A stretch of DNA of 64,000 bases, taken from positions 151,748 through 215,747 of the forward strand of contig UQHV01000001.1 of NCBI GenBank assembly GCA_900540895.1, given 5' to 3'. The notes beneath the pieces are model-generated. The model was not told where the DNA came from and ran no database searches. It was given only the letters and a program-made list of their open reading frames with translations. Below, piece after piece: positions 16,701 through 25,073 of the stretch. Source of the DNA: an uncultured Collinsella sp. Its GTDB lineage: Bacteria; Actinomycetota; Coriobacteriia; Coriobacteriales; Coriobacteriaceae. Each line of letters begins with the position of its first letter. The first letter of the stretch is position 1. The position numbers and the translations under genes are program-made.

Positions 16701-17520
16701 AAAGGATCGCGCGAGCGGCCAGACGTCGTTCTTCGATATGTTCGGCGACGTTGAGGGCTCGGGCTTTGAGGTGAGCGTGCCCGATCCGGACGGCCAGGAG
16801 TGGGACCGCCACCTTAAGCTGAGCCAGGAGAAGGAGGTTCTGGGCATCTATGTCTCGGACCACCCGTTGCGCCCGTTTGAGTATGCGCTAGCCAAGGCGC
16901 GCGACTTCTCGTTCTCGCAGATCGACACCGGTTACGAGGTGCAAAACCCCACGGGCGGTACCATCAACCAGGAGATTCCCGAGGGCAAGGCGCTGTGGTG
17001 GGCCGGTATGGTCTCGAGCGTGTCCAAGCGCGTGACCAAAAACGGCGACCCCATGGGCATCGTGCAGCTCGAGGACATGGAAGGTGAGGCCACGGTCGTG
17101 GTGTTCCCCAAGACCTACAAGGAGGCCGAGGGGTACCTGTACGGCGAGGTCGATCCCGAGACCGGCGCGCAGCTGTCCGATGCGTTTGTGCGCATTAAGG
17201 GCAAGCTTGAGCGCTCGGACCGCGGCGATCAGATCATCGCGCAGGAGATCGTGCCACTGGAGCTTAATGAGGAGAACAACAAGCCCAAGGTGTTTGAGGT
17301 CATGGTGCCCAACAGCCGCTTTAGCCAGGGCAATATGGCGCGTCTTGCCACGGTGCTTACCGCCAACCCGGGCGGCGACCGCGTGGAGATCTTTATCGAG
17401 CAGGTGGACGGGCGTGTGCTGCGTGCCGAGGTGCCGGCCAAGGTCAACGCACGCTCGATTCCGCTGTTGGCAGAGGCAAAAGCCATCGTGGGTAACCAGG
17501 GTCGCGTGACGGTGATCTAA
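13717..17520 (+). CDS. dnaE: DNA polymerase III alpha subunit
   Basis: The replicative polymerase catalytic subunit, 1267 residues. The N-terminal PHP domain begins FVHLHNHTVFSMLDGA and keeps the HxH and ITDHG metal ligands, so it may still have the PHP exonuclease activity known in some bacteria. The catalytic aspartates are in MPDIDMDFDD. PGRGSAAGAIV and NKSHSAGYA are typical. A C-terminal OB-fold region (KNGDPMGIVQLEDMEGEATVVVFPK) is present. Oddities: an insertion of about 45 charged residues in the PHP domain (roughly 65-115), and a changed segment near 775-810 where the usual GGADLLRRAMGKKK-type motif reads GESDSRIRKPVAKKK followed by extra residues. GGAG lies 9 nt before the ATG. Confidence 0.97.
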   Translation: MAFVHLHNHTVFSMLDGATRIQDMVNRAVELGMPAVAITDHGYMYGVPDLALACDAVNHNTPEYKTWSHDKAFLEKDRRDELVEPDPEENPREHAQYVKDMAMWDEKGNIDELKPPLVIKPIFGCEVYFTPDETLARDHKPELYHMILLAKDQEGYVNLMQTVSEAAVQGFYYKPRVTLDNLRRHAKGMICTSACIAGIIPKYIDRGDMEGAIKWAETFRDTFDPGDFYIEIQEHGITTDNGLTDEQMDRTLIDIAKQVGVKVIATNDFHYLRREDAPVQDVIMCIGMNAKVDDPNRMRMTGSEFYMKTEEEMRAMFPYCPEACDNTLEIADKCYVELDWDSIILPRFPLLDPGETHESQFRRECEKGLRQHYGDDWATREIGGVNIKERFEYEYKVICDKGFAAYFLIVAEYVQWAKDNGIGVGPGRGSAAGAIVAYAMNITAFDPLENGLMFERFLSPQRTEMPDIDMDFDDERRLEVVEHVRQLYGPEKVTHVITYSTIKAKQAINDAARVLDYPVYMGQRLSKMVSSDPKVKLKQVLEKQPGKEDLFNPDFAEAYKKDDDARRIIDTALSIEGLTRGEGVHACAVLICRDPVNEHVPTKLDTKGGVEITQYEGHTVADMGLLKMDFLGLRTLTVISKAKANIKKNFGIDIKEEEIPFDDPEIFKLMGSGHTAGVFQVESAGMTATIKNMKPTEYKHVVALIALYRPGPLGAGMVSSYINRMNGKEPAVSYDDRLDDILGETYGTMVYQEQVMLISVEMCGFSKGESDSRIRKPVAKKKIKLLTSTVLHWEDGSDETTYDHWMNGAIKNNYTREVAQKIWDDVLEFASYAFNKSHSAGYAILVMQTAWLKAHYPHEYMAAVLTSYTGKTDKIVHYVSACRHDGIPVLSPDVNESGTEFTATKEGVRFGLAGIRGVGTGVAQAIIAEREAGGPFKTLHDFVERVDSSQANRRVIESLIKAGAFDSTGYPRRQMMHFVDKNNPENIIDAAVKRQKDRASGQTSFFDMFGDVEGSGFEVSVPDPDGQEWDRHLKLSQEKEVLGIYVSDHPLRPFEYALAKARDFSFSQIDTGYEVQNPTGGTINQEIPEGKALWWAGMVSSVSKRVTKNGDPMGIVQLEDMEGEATVVVFPKTYKEAEGYLYGEVDPETGAQLSDAFVRIKGKLERSDRGDQIIAQEIVPLELNEENNKPKVFEVMVPNSRFSQGNMARLATVLTANPGGDRVEIFIEQVDGRVLRAEVPAKVNARSIPLLAEAKAIVGNQGRVTVI

Positions 17521-17558
17521 GGGCGACCTTGCTGGTCCGCGCGAGATTGGAGGAAGTG

Positions 17559-20500
17559 ATGGCACAGGGGACGTTTGTGCAGGCGCTTCGCAAAGAGGCG
17601 GCGTTGAGCGGCACCTTTATGAAGGGGCGTTCGCTCATGCTCAACGGTGCCGTGCTGTCGTTTGAGGACTCCGGCTCGCGCTTCTCCAAAAACGTGAACA
17701 TCGAGGGCTCGGTGCGCGGCTCGCGCGGCGACCTGTACAAGACGCACGTGGCGCTCGACATGGACGAGCACGAGGTTATCGACTACGACTGCGATTGCCC
17801 CGCCGCCTTCCGCTATTCCGGCATGTGCAAGCACGCCATCGCCACGGCGCTGGCGTATCTGGATGCCAGTGGCGCCGAGCCCGTCGAGGGTTTGCGCACG
17901 CCGGTCCGCACGTTTACAGTACCGCCCGCACAGTCCAAGCAGCCCACGCGCCCCGCGCCCACCGCATCTGCGGTCAACCCCAACTTTCCCTTCCCGGCGC
18001 CCGTCCCCACGAGCCCGAGCCTTGTGGCGGCGCTTTCCGATCTTTCGGACGCGCGCATGGACGAGCTCGCGGTCATGCGTCGCAAGCTCGCCGGCACCAT
18101 TGACCCCGATGCGCCCAAAGCGGTGCTGGAGCCCTCGCTGGTGCCGTACTACAATCCGCTGTTTGCCGATCGTTTTAACTGGGCGCTCGAGTTTCGCATT
18201 CGTAGCGGTTCGGTGTCCTACGTGGTTAAGGATATCGACGGCATGGCCGATGCCTATGTGCGCGGCGGTACGTTCTCCTATGGCAAGAAGCTTACGTTTG
18301 CCCATGTGCCCGAGGCTTTCGATGACGTGTCGACAAAGCTGCTCGACTTTATCGCAATGACGGTCGCCTACCTAGGCGATATTACGAGCCCGCGCTCGGC
18401 GTCGTATGACTTTGTCCGCAACGGTTTTGTCGCCGAGCGTCAGTTGCCGGTATCCGAGCATTCCATCGTGTCCGTGCTGGACCTGCTGCGCGGCAGGACC
18501 ATGTCCTTTGAGCCTGCTTGGTCGCGGGGAACGACGACGCATCGCGCCTACGAGGTGGCAGTCGAGCCGTCGCCGCAGGGGGAGGGCGAAGTCCCGGCTA
18601 AGCGCCCGCCGCTCCTTGCCGCCAAGATTGCACCGGCGGCGGGAGGCAGCTACGACTTGCGCCTGCCGGCCGATACGTACTGCTTTGTCGCAGGCGACGC
18701 AGCCTATCTGGTCGATACGCGCCGCGCGCGCCGTACCGACACGGCGTTTGCCCAGCATGCGGCGCCGTTCCTATCGCACTTGTTGCCCTGCCGCACGCCG
18801 GTCCATATCGCCGCCGACCACGTGGGCGAGTTCTGCCGCATGGCGCTGCCGATCTTGCGCGACTACACCGACCTGACCGCTCCCGCCGTACTTGACGCCG
18901 TGGCGCCCGAGCCGAGTTTTGCCATGGCGATTGGCGTCGACGATGGCCTTGTGACCTGCAAGATTACGGTGGCCTACGGCGATTGGTCGGCAGATCTCTT
19001 TAGTCTTGGTGCTCCGGGCAGTCCTTTCGAAGAGCAACGCCCCGGCGTTCCGCCCCGCGATACGGTGGCGGAGTTTCGCGTTATGGACACGGCGGCTCTG
19101 TATTTCGACTTTTACGAGGGTGGCCTGGCGTTTGAGGAGCGCGATGACGAGAGCCTGTTCCACTTGCTGACCGAGGGCCTGTCTGCCCTGTCCGAGCTGG
19201 GCGAGGTCATGCTCAGCGACCGCCTGCGCCAGATTTCGGTCCGCCCTGCGCCCAAGCTCTCGGTGCGCGCCACCGTCAAGAGCAACTTGCTCGACGTCGA
19301 GCTGGGTGCGAGCGGGCTTTCGGCGGCCGACCTTGCCATCTATCTGGACTCGTATAAGCGCCACCAGACGTTCGCGCGCCTTACGTCCGGCGACATCGTT
19401 CGCCTGGATGAAGGTGCCCGCGCTGCGTTTGGCCTTGCTGAGGACTTGGGCGTCGATGCCGTCGACCTGCTCGACGGCGTGTCGCTTCCCGCGTCGAGTA
19501 CTCTTTTTGTCGACAGCATGCTCGCGCGCACGCCTGCGCTCGAGGCCGATCGTGACGCTGCATTCCGTCGCACCGTCGAACGCTTGGATACGCTCGGCAA
19601 GATGGACTTTACGGTACCCGCCTCGCTCAAGGCCACGCTGCGTGGCTACCAGGTCGACGGCTATCAGTGGCTTGGCTCGCTCGAGCACCTGGGCCTTGGC
19701 GGCATCTTGGCCGACGATATGGGCCTGGGCAAAACGCTGCAGATGATCGTGCACATTCTAGCGCGCGTGGAGGCGGGGGATACCAAGCCCACGCTTGTGG
19801 TGTGCCCCGCGTCGCTCGTGTACAACTGGACTGCCGAGCTGGAGCGCTTTGCCCCCTCGCTTGATGTGTGCGCCATCGTGGGCGCCAAGGCGCAGCGCCG
19901 CGTGCAGATTGCCGGCGTGGCCGAGCATAACGTGGTCGTGACGTCGTATGACCTCATGCGCCGCGACATCGACGAATACGTCGAGCAGGACTTTGCCCGC
20001 GTGGTGCTCGACGAAGCCCAGTACATTAAAAACCCACTCACCCAGGTGGCCCGCGCTGCCAAGCGCCTGCCGGCCGGCGTGCGCTTTGCTCTGACGGGCA
20101 CGCCCATTGAAAACCGCTTGTCCGAGCTCTGGAGCATCTTCGACTTTTTGATGCCGGGCCTTCTGGGCACGCGCGACTCATTTGCCAAGCGCTTTGAGAG
20201 TCCCGTCGAGCATGCCGAGGGCGATAGTGCCGCTCGTCTGCAGGCGCTCGTATCGCCGTTTGTGCTGCGTCGCGTTAAGGAAGACGTGGTGGCCGACCTG
20301 CCCGAGAAAATCGAGGATACGGTGATGGCGCAGCTCACCGGCGAACAGCGCAAGCTTTACCTGGCCAACCAAGACCGCATCGCCCAGCAAGTGCAGCACC
20401 GCGAGGCCGGGGAGTTTAAGAAAGACAAGCTCAAGGTACTTGCCGAGCTCACCAAGCTGCGTCAGATTTGCTGCGACCCGCATCTGCACTATGCGGACTA

Positions 20501-21032
20501 CAAGGCGGGAAGCGCCAAGCTCGATACATGCATGGAGCTCGTCCACGGAGCACTCGACGGCGGTCACCGTATCTTGCTGTTCAGCCAATTTACGGGCATG
20601 CTCGATATCATCGGCAAGCGCCTGGCCAAGGAAGACATCGCCTTCCTTAAACTCACGGGCGCATCGTCCAAGGAGAGCCGCGCCAAGATGGTTGCGCAGT
20701 TCCAGGTGGGCGAGGTGCCGGTGTTCTTGATTTCGCTCAAGGCGGGCGGCGTGGGCCTTAATTTGACGGCTGCCGACGTGGTCATCCACTACGACCCGTG
20801 GTGGAACGTGGCGGCGCAGGACCAGGCGACCGACCGCGCCCACCGCATTGGCCAGCAGCACACCGTGACCGTGTACAAGCTCATCGCTAAGGACACGATC
20901 GAGGAACGCATTATGCAGATGCAGGAATTCAAGCGCGACCTGGTCAACAGCGTGCTCGGCGGCGACGGCATCTCGTCGGCGCTGTTTACCCGCGAGGATG
21001 TTCTGGCGCTGCTCGGTGGCGACGGTCGCTAG
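17559..21032 (+). CDS. SWIM zinc-finger SNF2-family DEAD-like helicase
   Basis: A 1157-residue ATP-dependent DNA translocase of the bacterial RapA/HepA-like SNF2 class. A SWIM zinc finger (CDC...CKH at 78, 80, 90, 92) is at the N-terminus. A long middle region and a SNF2 motor follow, with Walker A DDMGLGKT near 718, motif II VLDEAQ near 817 (DEAQ rather than DEAH), LTGTPIENRLSELW, and the helicase_C motifs LFSQFTGMLD and TDRAHRIGQ. The ATG at 17559 follows GGAGGAAGTG and sits 38 bp after dnaE, suggesting co-transcription. A role in clearing RNA polymerase or in DNA repair is inferred from the family. Confidence 0.93.
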   Translation: MAQGTFVQALRKEAALSGTFMKGRSLMLNGAVLSFEDSGSRFSKNVNIEGSVRGSRGDLYKTHVALDMDEHEVIDYDCDCPAAFRYSGMCKHAIATALAYLDASGAEPVEGLRTPVRTFTVPPAQSKQPTRPAPTASAVNPNFPFPAPVPTSPSLVAALSDLSDARMDELAVMRRKLAGTIDPDAPKAVLEPSLVPYYNPLFADRFNWALEFRIRSGSVSYVVKDIDGMADAYVRGGTFSYGKKLTFAHVPEAFDDVSTKLLDFIAMTVAYLGDITSPRSASYDFVRNGFVAERQLPVSEHSIVSVLDLLRGRTMSFEPAWSRGTTTHRAYEVAVEPSPQGEGEVPAKRPPLLAAKIAPAAGGSYDLRLPADTYCFVAGDAAYLVDTRRARRTDTAFAQHAAPFLSHLLPCRTPVHIAADHVGEFCRMALPILRDYTDLTAPAVLDAVAPEPSFAMAIGVDDGLVTCKITVAYGDWSADLFSLGAPGSPFEEQRPGVPPRDTVAEFRVMDTAALYFDFYEGGLAFEERDDESLFHLLTEGLSALSELGEVMLSDRLRQISVRPAPKLSVRATVKSNLLDVELGASGLSAADLAIYLDSYKRHQTFARLTSGDIVRLDEGARAAFGLAEDLGVDAVDLLDGVSLPASSTLFVDSMLARTPALEADRDAAFRRTVERLDTLGKMDFTVPASLKATLRGYQVDGYQWLGSLEHLGLGGILADDMGLGKTLQMIVHILARVEAGDTKPTLVVCPASLVYNWTAELERFAPSLDVCAIVGAKAQRRVQIAGVAEHNVVVTSYDLMRRDIDEYVEQDFARVVLDEAQYIKNPLTQVARAAKRLPAGVRFALTGTPIENRLSELWSIFDFLMPGLLGTRDSFAKRFESPVEHAEGDSAARLQALVSPFVLRRVKEDVVADLPEKIEDTVMAQLTGEQRKLYLANQDRIAQQVQHREAGEFKKDKLKVLAELTKLRQICCDPHLHYADYKAGSAKLDTCMELVHGALDGGHRILLFSQFTGMLDIIGKRLAKEDIAFLKLTGASSKESRAKMVAQFQVGEVPVFLISLKAGGVGLNLTAADVVIHYDPWWNVAAQDQATDRAHRIGQQHTVTVYKLIAKDTIEERIMQMQEFKRDLVNSVLGGDGISSALFTREDVLALLGGDGR

Positions 21033-21055
21033 CTTCGCGCGGGATGAGGCTGCCG

Positions 21056-21091
21056 GGTCGGGCCAGGTCATCGATTCGTCCTGACCCGACC
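21056..21091 (+). terminator. Possible terminator hairpin
   Basis: GGTCGGGCCAGG pairs imperfectly with CCTGACCCGACC around a 12-nt loop. It sits 24 bp after the SNF2 gene but lacks a T-tract, so it may only be an mRNA-stabilising hairpin. Confidence 0.4.
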
Positions 21092-21197
21092 GCTTGCCTC
21101 GCCCGTTATGTGTTCATTTGCAACGCCGTGGATGGTTCGTCTGCCTTTGGGCATAAGAAGCATCAGGAATATTGGCGCATCAGCAAAGGAGAACATC

Positions 21198-21560
21198 ATG
21201 GCGAAATTCTTTAAGGACTCCGACGGCAAGCTCGTTGCCGCCCTTGGCGACGGCGTTGCGACCCCTGCCGGCTGCACGGAGCTGACGGCGAACACCGAGG
21301 ATGCGGCGCACGAGAAGCATGTGCCTGTTGTCGAAATCGAGCGCGATGGTCACGTCATTCGCGCGCGCGTGGGCTCGACGGAGCACCCCATGCTGCCCGA
21401 GCACTACATCGAGTGGATTGCGCTTGAGGCCGAGGGCCGCCTGGAGGTCCATTACCTTGAGCCCGGCATGAAGCCCACGACGTTTTTCGCTGGCGGCTCC
21501 AAGACCGGTACCGTCTATGCCTACTGCAACCTGCATGGGCTGTGGTCCGCGACGTTCTAG
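21198..21560 (+). CDS. Superoxide reductase without the rubredoxin-like centre
   Basis: A 120-residue superoxide reductase, which reduces superoxide to peroxide without making oxygen. All ligands of the catalytic Fe(His)4Cys centre II are visible: His41 (EKHVPVV), His63 and His69 (EHPMLPEHYIEWI), Cys110 and His113 (YCNLHGLW). Glu39-Lys40 next to His41 match the catalytic pair of desulfoferrodoxin. The N-terminal extension aligns with the desulforedoxin domain of 2Fe enzymes, but of its four cysteines only Cys26 remains, so centre I should not form. AAAGGAG lies 6 nt before the ATG, and a strong terminator follows. The gene appears monocistronic. Confidence 0.93.
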   Translation: MAKFFKDSDGKLVAALGDGVATPAGCTELTANTEDAAHEKHVPVVEIERDGHVIRARVGSTEHPMLPEHYIEWIALEAEGRLEVHYLEPGMKPTTFFAGGSKTGTVYAYCNLHGLWSATF

Positions 21561-21607
21561 GAGCGCGCCCCCGCTCGGGGTATCATAGCTAGCATATGCA
21601 CATGCGA

Positions 21608-21638
21608 GCGCCGGCTGCATTATGCGGCCGGCGCTTTT
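21608..21638 (+). terminator. Rho-independent terminator of the superoxide reductase gene
   Basis: GCGCCGGC (21608-21615) pairs with GCCGGCGC (21627-21634), followed by TTTT. Confidence 0.85.
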
Positions 21639-21677
21639 ACTACGAAAACGACGATTTACGACGGAAAGGGCTGGGCC

Positions 21678-23651
21678 ATGAAGCTCGCACTTGCACAGAT
21701 CGATATGCGCCTGGGTGATATTGAGGGCATTTGCGGCCGCATCGAGGACCAGGCTCGCCTGGCACATGAGCGCGGGGCGCGCGTACTGTGCGTCCCGGCT
21801 CCGCTCTTTATGGGCGCTCTGCCCGGCGGCCTGGTGGGCACTGCCGACTTTGAGCACGACATGCTGACAGGCCTGACCGGTGTTGCCGAGCGTATCCAAG
21901 AGCTCGATATGGTCTGCATCGTGCCCGCGGCGGTTTCGTTTGAGGGCCAGCCCCTGCTCGACTACATGATGCTTAAGGATGGTCGCGTGGTGCCTGCGCG
22001 CGCAAGTATTGCCCTGCAGCGTGGCGAGAGCAACGACGCGCGTTGGGCGCCTCCGGTGTTTGACGTGGACGGCGTGCGTATCGCCGTGGTGTTTGACCTG
22101 GACCGCGAGCTCGAGATGCTGCCGACCGGTGTCGACCTCATTACCTATTTCCAGTTTAACGCGTTTGACATGACCGATCGCGAGACCGCCGCCGTCGCCG
22201 CCGTGCGCAGCGGTGCCTACCGCAAGATCGCCTCCAAGCGCAGCGTGTGGTTTGCCTGCATGGCTCCGGTCGGCGCCTATGACGAGTCGGTGTATACCGG
22301 TGGGTCGTTTGTGCTCGACGATTGCGGTCGCGTGGTGGCCCAGGCGCCGTGCTTTGAGGAGAGCCTGCTGGTTCAGGAGATTCAGCGCGGCGTGATGCTC
22401 GATGCTCTGGAGGACCATGAGCTGCCCCAGTTTCGCTCCGAGGAGTGGCTGTGGCAGGCGCTGGTGCTTGCCGTGCGCGACAATGCCCGCGCCCGCGGTG
22501 CGTCGCGTGCCGTGGTGGCGCTCGAGGGCGATTTGCCGTCGTCCCTGTTGGCAGCGCTTGCCGTCGATGCCTTGGGTCCTCGTAACGTAATTGGCTTAGT
22601 GCTGGGGCGCAACCGCATCTTTACGCCGGCGCAGGAGGAGGCCGAGGCCGCCCGCTGTTCTGCTGTTCGCTCAATTGCTGAGTGTCTGCACATTCGCACC
22701 GTCGAGCGCGATGCGCCGGATGCGGAGCGCGTGCTCGACCGCGACGTGTCGGCGGGCGATGCCGAGCGCCTGCGTTCGCGCGCGCTGGGCCTGATGCTCG
22801 AGGATACGGCGCTCGAGCTGGGCGCCATGGCGTTGAGCCCGCTTTCCAAGACTGAGTATGCACTGGCGGCGCCCGCGCTGTCCGGCGGCTACCAGGGCGA
22901 TTTTGCGCCCTTTGGCGACGTGTATCTGTCGACGCTCGAGTTTGTGGCACGCGTGCGCAACCGCACCTCGGCCGTGGTGCCCCAAGAGCTCGTGACGCTC
23001 AACGCGGTAGAGGATTGCATGGATCGCGTGCTGGCGCAGGCACTCTCGGCGCTCGCCGGCCCGGTTGATATGCTCGATCGCGCGGCGCAGCTGCTGGGCG
23101 GGCTTGAGCCGGGCGAGGTCGATGGTGCGCTCGAGTCGCACGTGGACCGCAACCGCCCCTTTGATGACATCCCGATGGCCGCCGCCAAGCCCGAGGCCTG
23201 CTCGCTGCTGCTGATGCTCGTGCGCCAAGGTGAGGCTGCTCGTCGCATGCTACCGACGGCGCCGATCGTTTCGGCCCGTTCGTTTGCCGAACGCGCCTGG
23301 CCGTACATGCTTGCGTGGTCCGATCTGGGGCTCAACGGTAAGGAGCGCATGGCGGTTGATTCGCTGGCGCGCGCCGAGGTGCGCCGTTTTGCCGACGACG
23401 ATACGAGTGACCGTATGCGCGGCGAGATGATGGGCTTATTAGGCGAGCTGTTGGGTATTTCGCCCGAGCAGATGGAAGAGCTGCGCTCCGAGGACGGTCA
23501 GCGTCGTTTGCATGAGGGTATGAAGAAGTTTGAGGGCGAGGTCCAGGACGCCATCGATAAGATGATGGGCGGCCAGGGTGGACCGCAGGGAGGTCCGATG
23601 CCGCACCCGCCGGTTGATCCCCGACAGTTCCCATTCTTCTCGCAGAACTAA
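21678..23651 (+). CDS. NadE-like protein with both active sites lost (predicted pseudoenzyme)
   Basis: A 657-residue homologue of glutamine-dependent NAD+ synthetase: a nitrilase-like domain (about 1-255), a synthetase-like domain (about 270-460) and a C-terminal extension. Family landmarks are clear: MKLALAQIDMRLGDIEG, YTGGSFVLDDCGRVVAQAP, AALAVDALGPRNVIG and LSKTEYALAAP. The catalytic residues are not there. The nitrilase Glu of FPE reads VPA, the Lys segment is replaced, and the Cys of ICEDIW aligns with Phe in VVFDLD. The PP-loop SGGxDS reads EGDLPS. The reading frame is intact and there is a Shine-Dalgarno-like GGAAAGGG, so this is a maintained gene, not a decayed one. The 160-residue tail ends in a Gly/Pro/Gln-rich stretch. 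The role is unknown; a regulatory or scaffold function is possible. Confidence 0.8.
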   Translation: MKLALAQIDMRLGDIEGICGRIEDQARLAHERGARVLCVPAPLFMGALPGGLVGTADFEHDMLTGLTGVAERIQELDMVCIVPAAVSFEGQPLLDYMMLKDGRVVPARASIALQRGESNDARWAPPVFDVDGVRIAVVFDLDRELEMLPTGVDLITYFQFNAFDMTDRETAAVAAVRSGAYRKIASKRSVWFACMAPVGAYDESVYTGGSFVLDDCGRVVAQAPCFEESLLVQEIQRGVMLDALEDHELPQFRSEEWLWQALVLAVRDNARARGASRAVVALEGDLPSSLLAALAVDALGPRNVIGLVLGRNRIFTPAQEEAEAARCSAVRSIAECLHIRTVERDAPDAERVLDRDVSAGDAERLRSRALGLMLEDTALELGAMALSPLSKTEYALAAPALSGGYQGDFAPFGDVYLSTLEFVARVRNRTSAVVPQELVTLNAVEDCMDRVLAQALSALAGPVDMLDRAAQLLGGLEPGEVDGALESHVDRNRPFDDIPMAAAKPEACSLLLMLVRQGEAARRMLPTAPIVSARSFAERAWPYMLAWSDLGLNGKERMAVDSLARAEVRRFADDDTSDRMRGEMMGLLGELLGISPEQMEELRSEDGQRRLHEGMKKFEGEVQDAIDKMMGGQGGPQGGPMPHPPVDPRQFPFFSQN

Positions 23652-23656
23652 AAAGG

Positions 23657-23795
23657 TTACGCGGTTTTGCCAAACCGCGTAACGAGTCGACGCTGCGCGA
23701 GCCCCTGCCGGGCAATCTGCCGCTCAAACCGTCGCTTGCGTACAGAAGTACGCGGCACTCCTCTTTCGCGACACCTTGCCACGGCAGGGACTCGC
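23657..23795. repeat. Structured intergenic element with GTTACGCGGTT hairpin, copy 1
   Basis: It begins 5 bp after the NadE-like stop. GTTACGCGGTTT (23657-23668) pairs perfectly with 23673-23684. A second, larger imperfect inverted repeat follows (23698-23716 with 23776-23795), centred on GCGTAC-AGAA-GTACGC (23739-23754). The first ~75 nt are conserved at 63915-64000, so this is a dispersed element rather than a simple terminator. Confidence 0.75.
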
Positions 23796-23931
23796 TCGCT
23801 GGCGTATGTTCAACCTGCGATTCAACCTTGCTTGGCTTATGCTTCCCAGGTTGTGTTATTCTAGAACAGACGTTCGTGAATGGTGCGCGGGGCCTTGTCT
23901 TGTGCTGTACTTGTGACGAGGGGAGGTCGGC

Positions 23932-24453
23932 TTGGTTATCTTGGGTATCGACCCCGGTTTGGCCCATACGGGCTGGGGGATTATCGAGGAGCGGCGTGGC
24001 GAGGTTCGTTGCCGTGCCTACGGTTGTATCGAGACCAGCGCGGGCAGCCCGCTCGCGGTGCGCCTGTCGCATATCGCCCGCGACCTCAAGGGTGTCGTGG
24101 AGCGCTACCGCCCCGATACCGCCGCCATCGAGAGCATCTATTTTGGCGCCAACGTTCGCTCGGCCATTCCTACGGCGCATGCCCGCGGTGCTGCACTCGT
24201 GGCGCTTTCGGAATGCGCGCTCGAGATCGGCGAGTACACGCCTATGCAGATCAAGCAGGCTGTGGTGGGCACCGGTGCCGCAGATAAGCGGCAGGTCGCC
24301 TACATGGTGCGCACGCTCACGCAGCTCGATCACGACCCGCATCCCGACCATGCCGCCGATGCTCTGGCCTGCGCTATCTGCCACGTTAACCTCAGCCGCA
24401 CCCGGGCGCTTACCGGCGGCGAGTTCTATCAACAGAGAGGAACCGGATACTGA
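23932..24453 (+). CDS. ruvC: Holliday junction endonuclease RuvC
   Basis: RuvC cleaves Holliday junctions and acts with RuvAB. The 173-residue chain has the RNase H-fold acidic residues: Asp in VILGIDPGLAHTGW, Glu in AAIESIYFG and the terminal Asp pair in HPDHAADALACA. The start is taken as TTG at 23932, because GGGGAGG lies 5-6 nt upstream and the chain begins right at the first catalytic strand. The stop overlaps the ruvA start by 1 nt. Confidence 0.95.
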   Translation: MVILGIDPGLAHTGWGIIEERRGEVRCRAYGCIETSAGSPLAVRLSHIARDLKGVVERYRPDTAAIESIYFGANVRSAIPTAHARGAALVALSECALEIGEYTPMQIKQAVVGTGAADKRQVAYMVRTLTQLDHDPHPDHAADALACAICHVNLSRTRALTGGEFYQQRGTGY

Positions 24454-25073
24454 TGATTTCCCAGCTCCATGGAACGCTTGTCGAGGCCACGATGAGCTCG
24501 GCCGTCGTCGATGTATCGGGCGTGGGCTTTGAGCTTGGTATTTCGGGCAGCACTGCCGCCACGCTGCCTACGCCCGGCGGCGAGGTACGCCTTTATACCC
24601 GTATGCAGGTGCGCGAGGACGCCATGACGCTCTTTGGTTTTGCCTCCAAGGACGAGCGCACGATGTTTGATCGGCTCGTGTCCGTCTCGGGCGTCGGTCC
24701 GCGCCTGGCGCTCGCCGTGCTCTCCACCTATACCGTGGGGCAGCTGTATTCCCTGGTAATGGCCGAGGATGACAAGGGCATGGCCAAGGTGCCCGGTGTG
24801 GGCAAAAAGACAGCGCAGCGCCTCATCTTGGAACTCAAGAGCACCTTTGCCAAGGACAAGGGCTTTGTGCCGGTCGACGTGATTCCCGGCCAGATTGCGA
24901 TGCCGGTTCCCGCCGCCACTCCTTCGGTGATCGATGACGCCCGTGCGGCGCTCCTTTCCATGGGCTTTAGCCCGCAGGAGACCGATGTTGCCCTGAGCGG
25001 GTATGATGGGCAGGATATGCGTGTCGAGGACCTCCTCGGCGCTGCGCTTAAGCGACTCGGAATGGATGCGTGA
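24453..25073 (+). CDS. ruvA: Holliday junction branch-migration protein RuvA
   Basis: RuvA binds the four-way junction and loads RuvB. At 206 residues it has the OB-fold N-terminus (MISQLHGTLVEATMSSAVVDVSGVGFEL), two helix-hairpin-helix motifs (LVSVSGVGPRLALAVL and KVPGVGKKTAQRLILEL) and a C-terminal UBA-like RuvB-binding domain (ALLSMGFSPQETDVAL). AGAGAGGAA precedes the ATG inside ruvC. Its stop codon overlaps the ruvB ATG by 1 nt, so ruvCAB is a tightly coupled operon. Confidence 0.97.
   Translation: MISQLHGTLVEATMSSAVVDVSGVGFELGISGSTAATLPTPGGEVRLYTRMQVREDAMTLFGFASKDERTMFDRLVSVSGVGPRLALAVLSTYTVGQLYSLVMAEDDKGMAKVPGVGKKTAQRLILELKSTFAKDKGFVPVDVIPGQIAMPVPAATPSVIDDARAALLSMGFSPQETDVALSGYDGQDMRVEDLLGAALKRLGMDA

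Noticed and set aside
13681..16863. Open frame of about 1,060 codons antisense to dnaE
   Set aside because: Low-complexity Val/Ala/Leu/His composition, no start signal, and it lies fully opposite a conserved polymerase gene.
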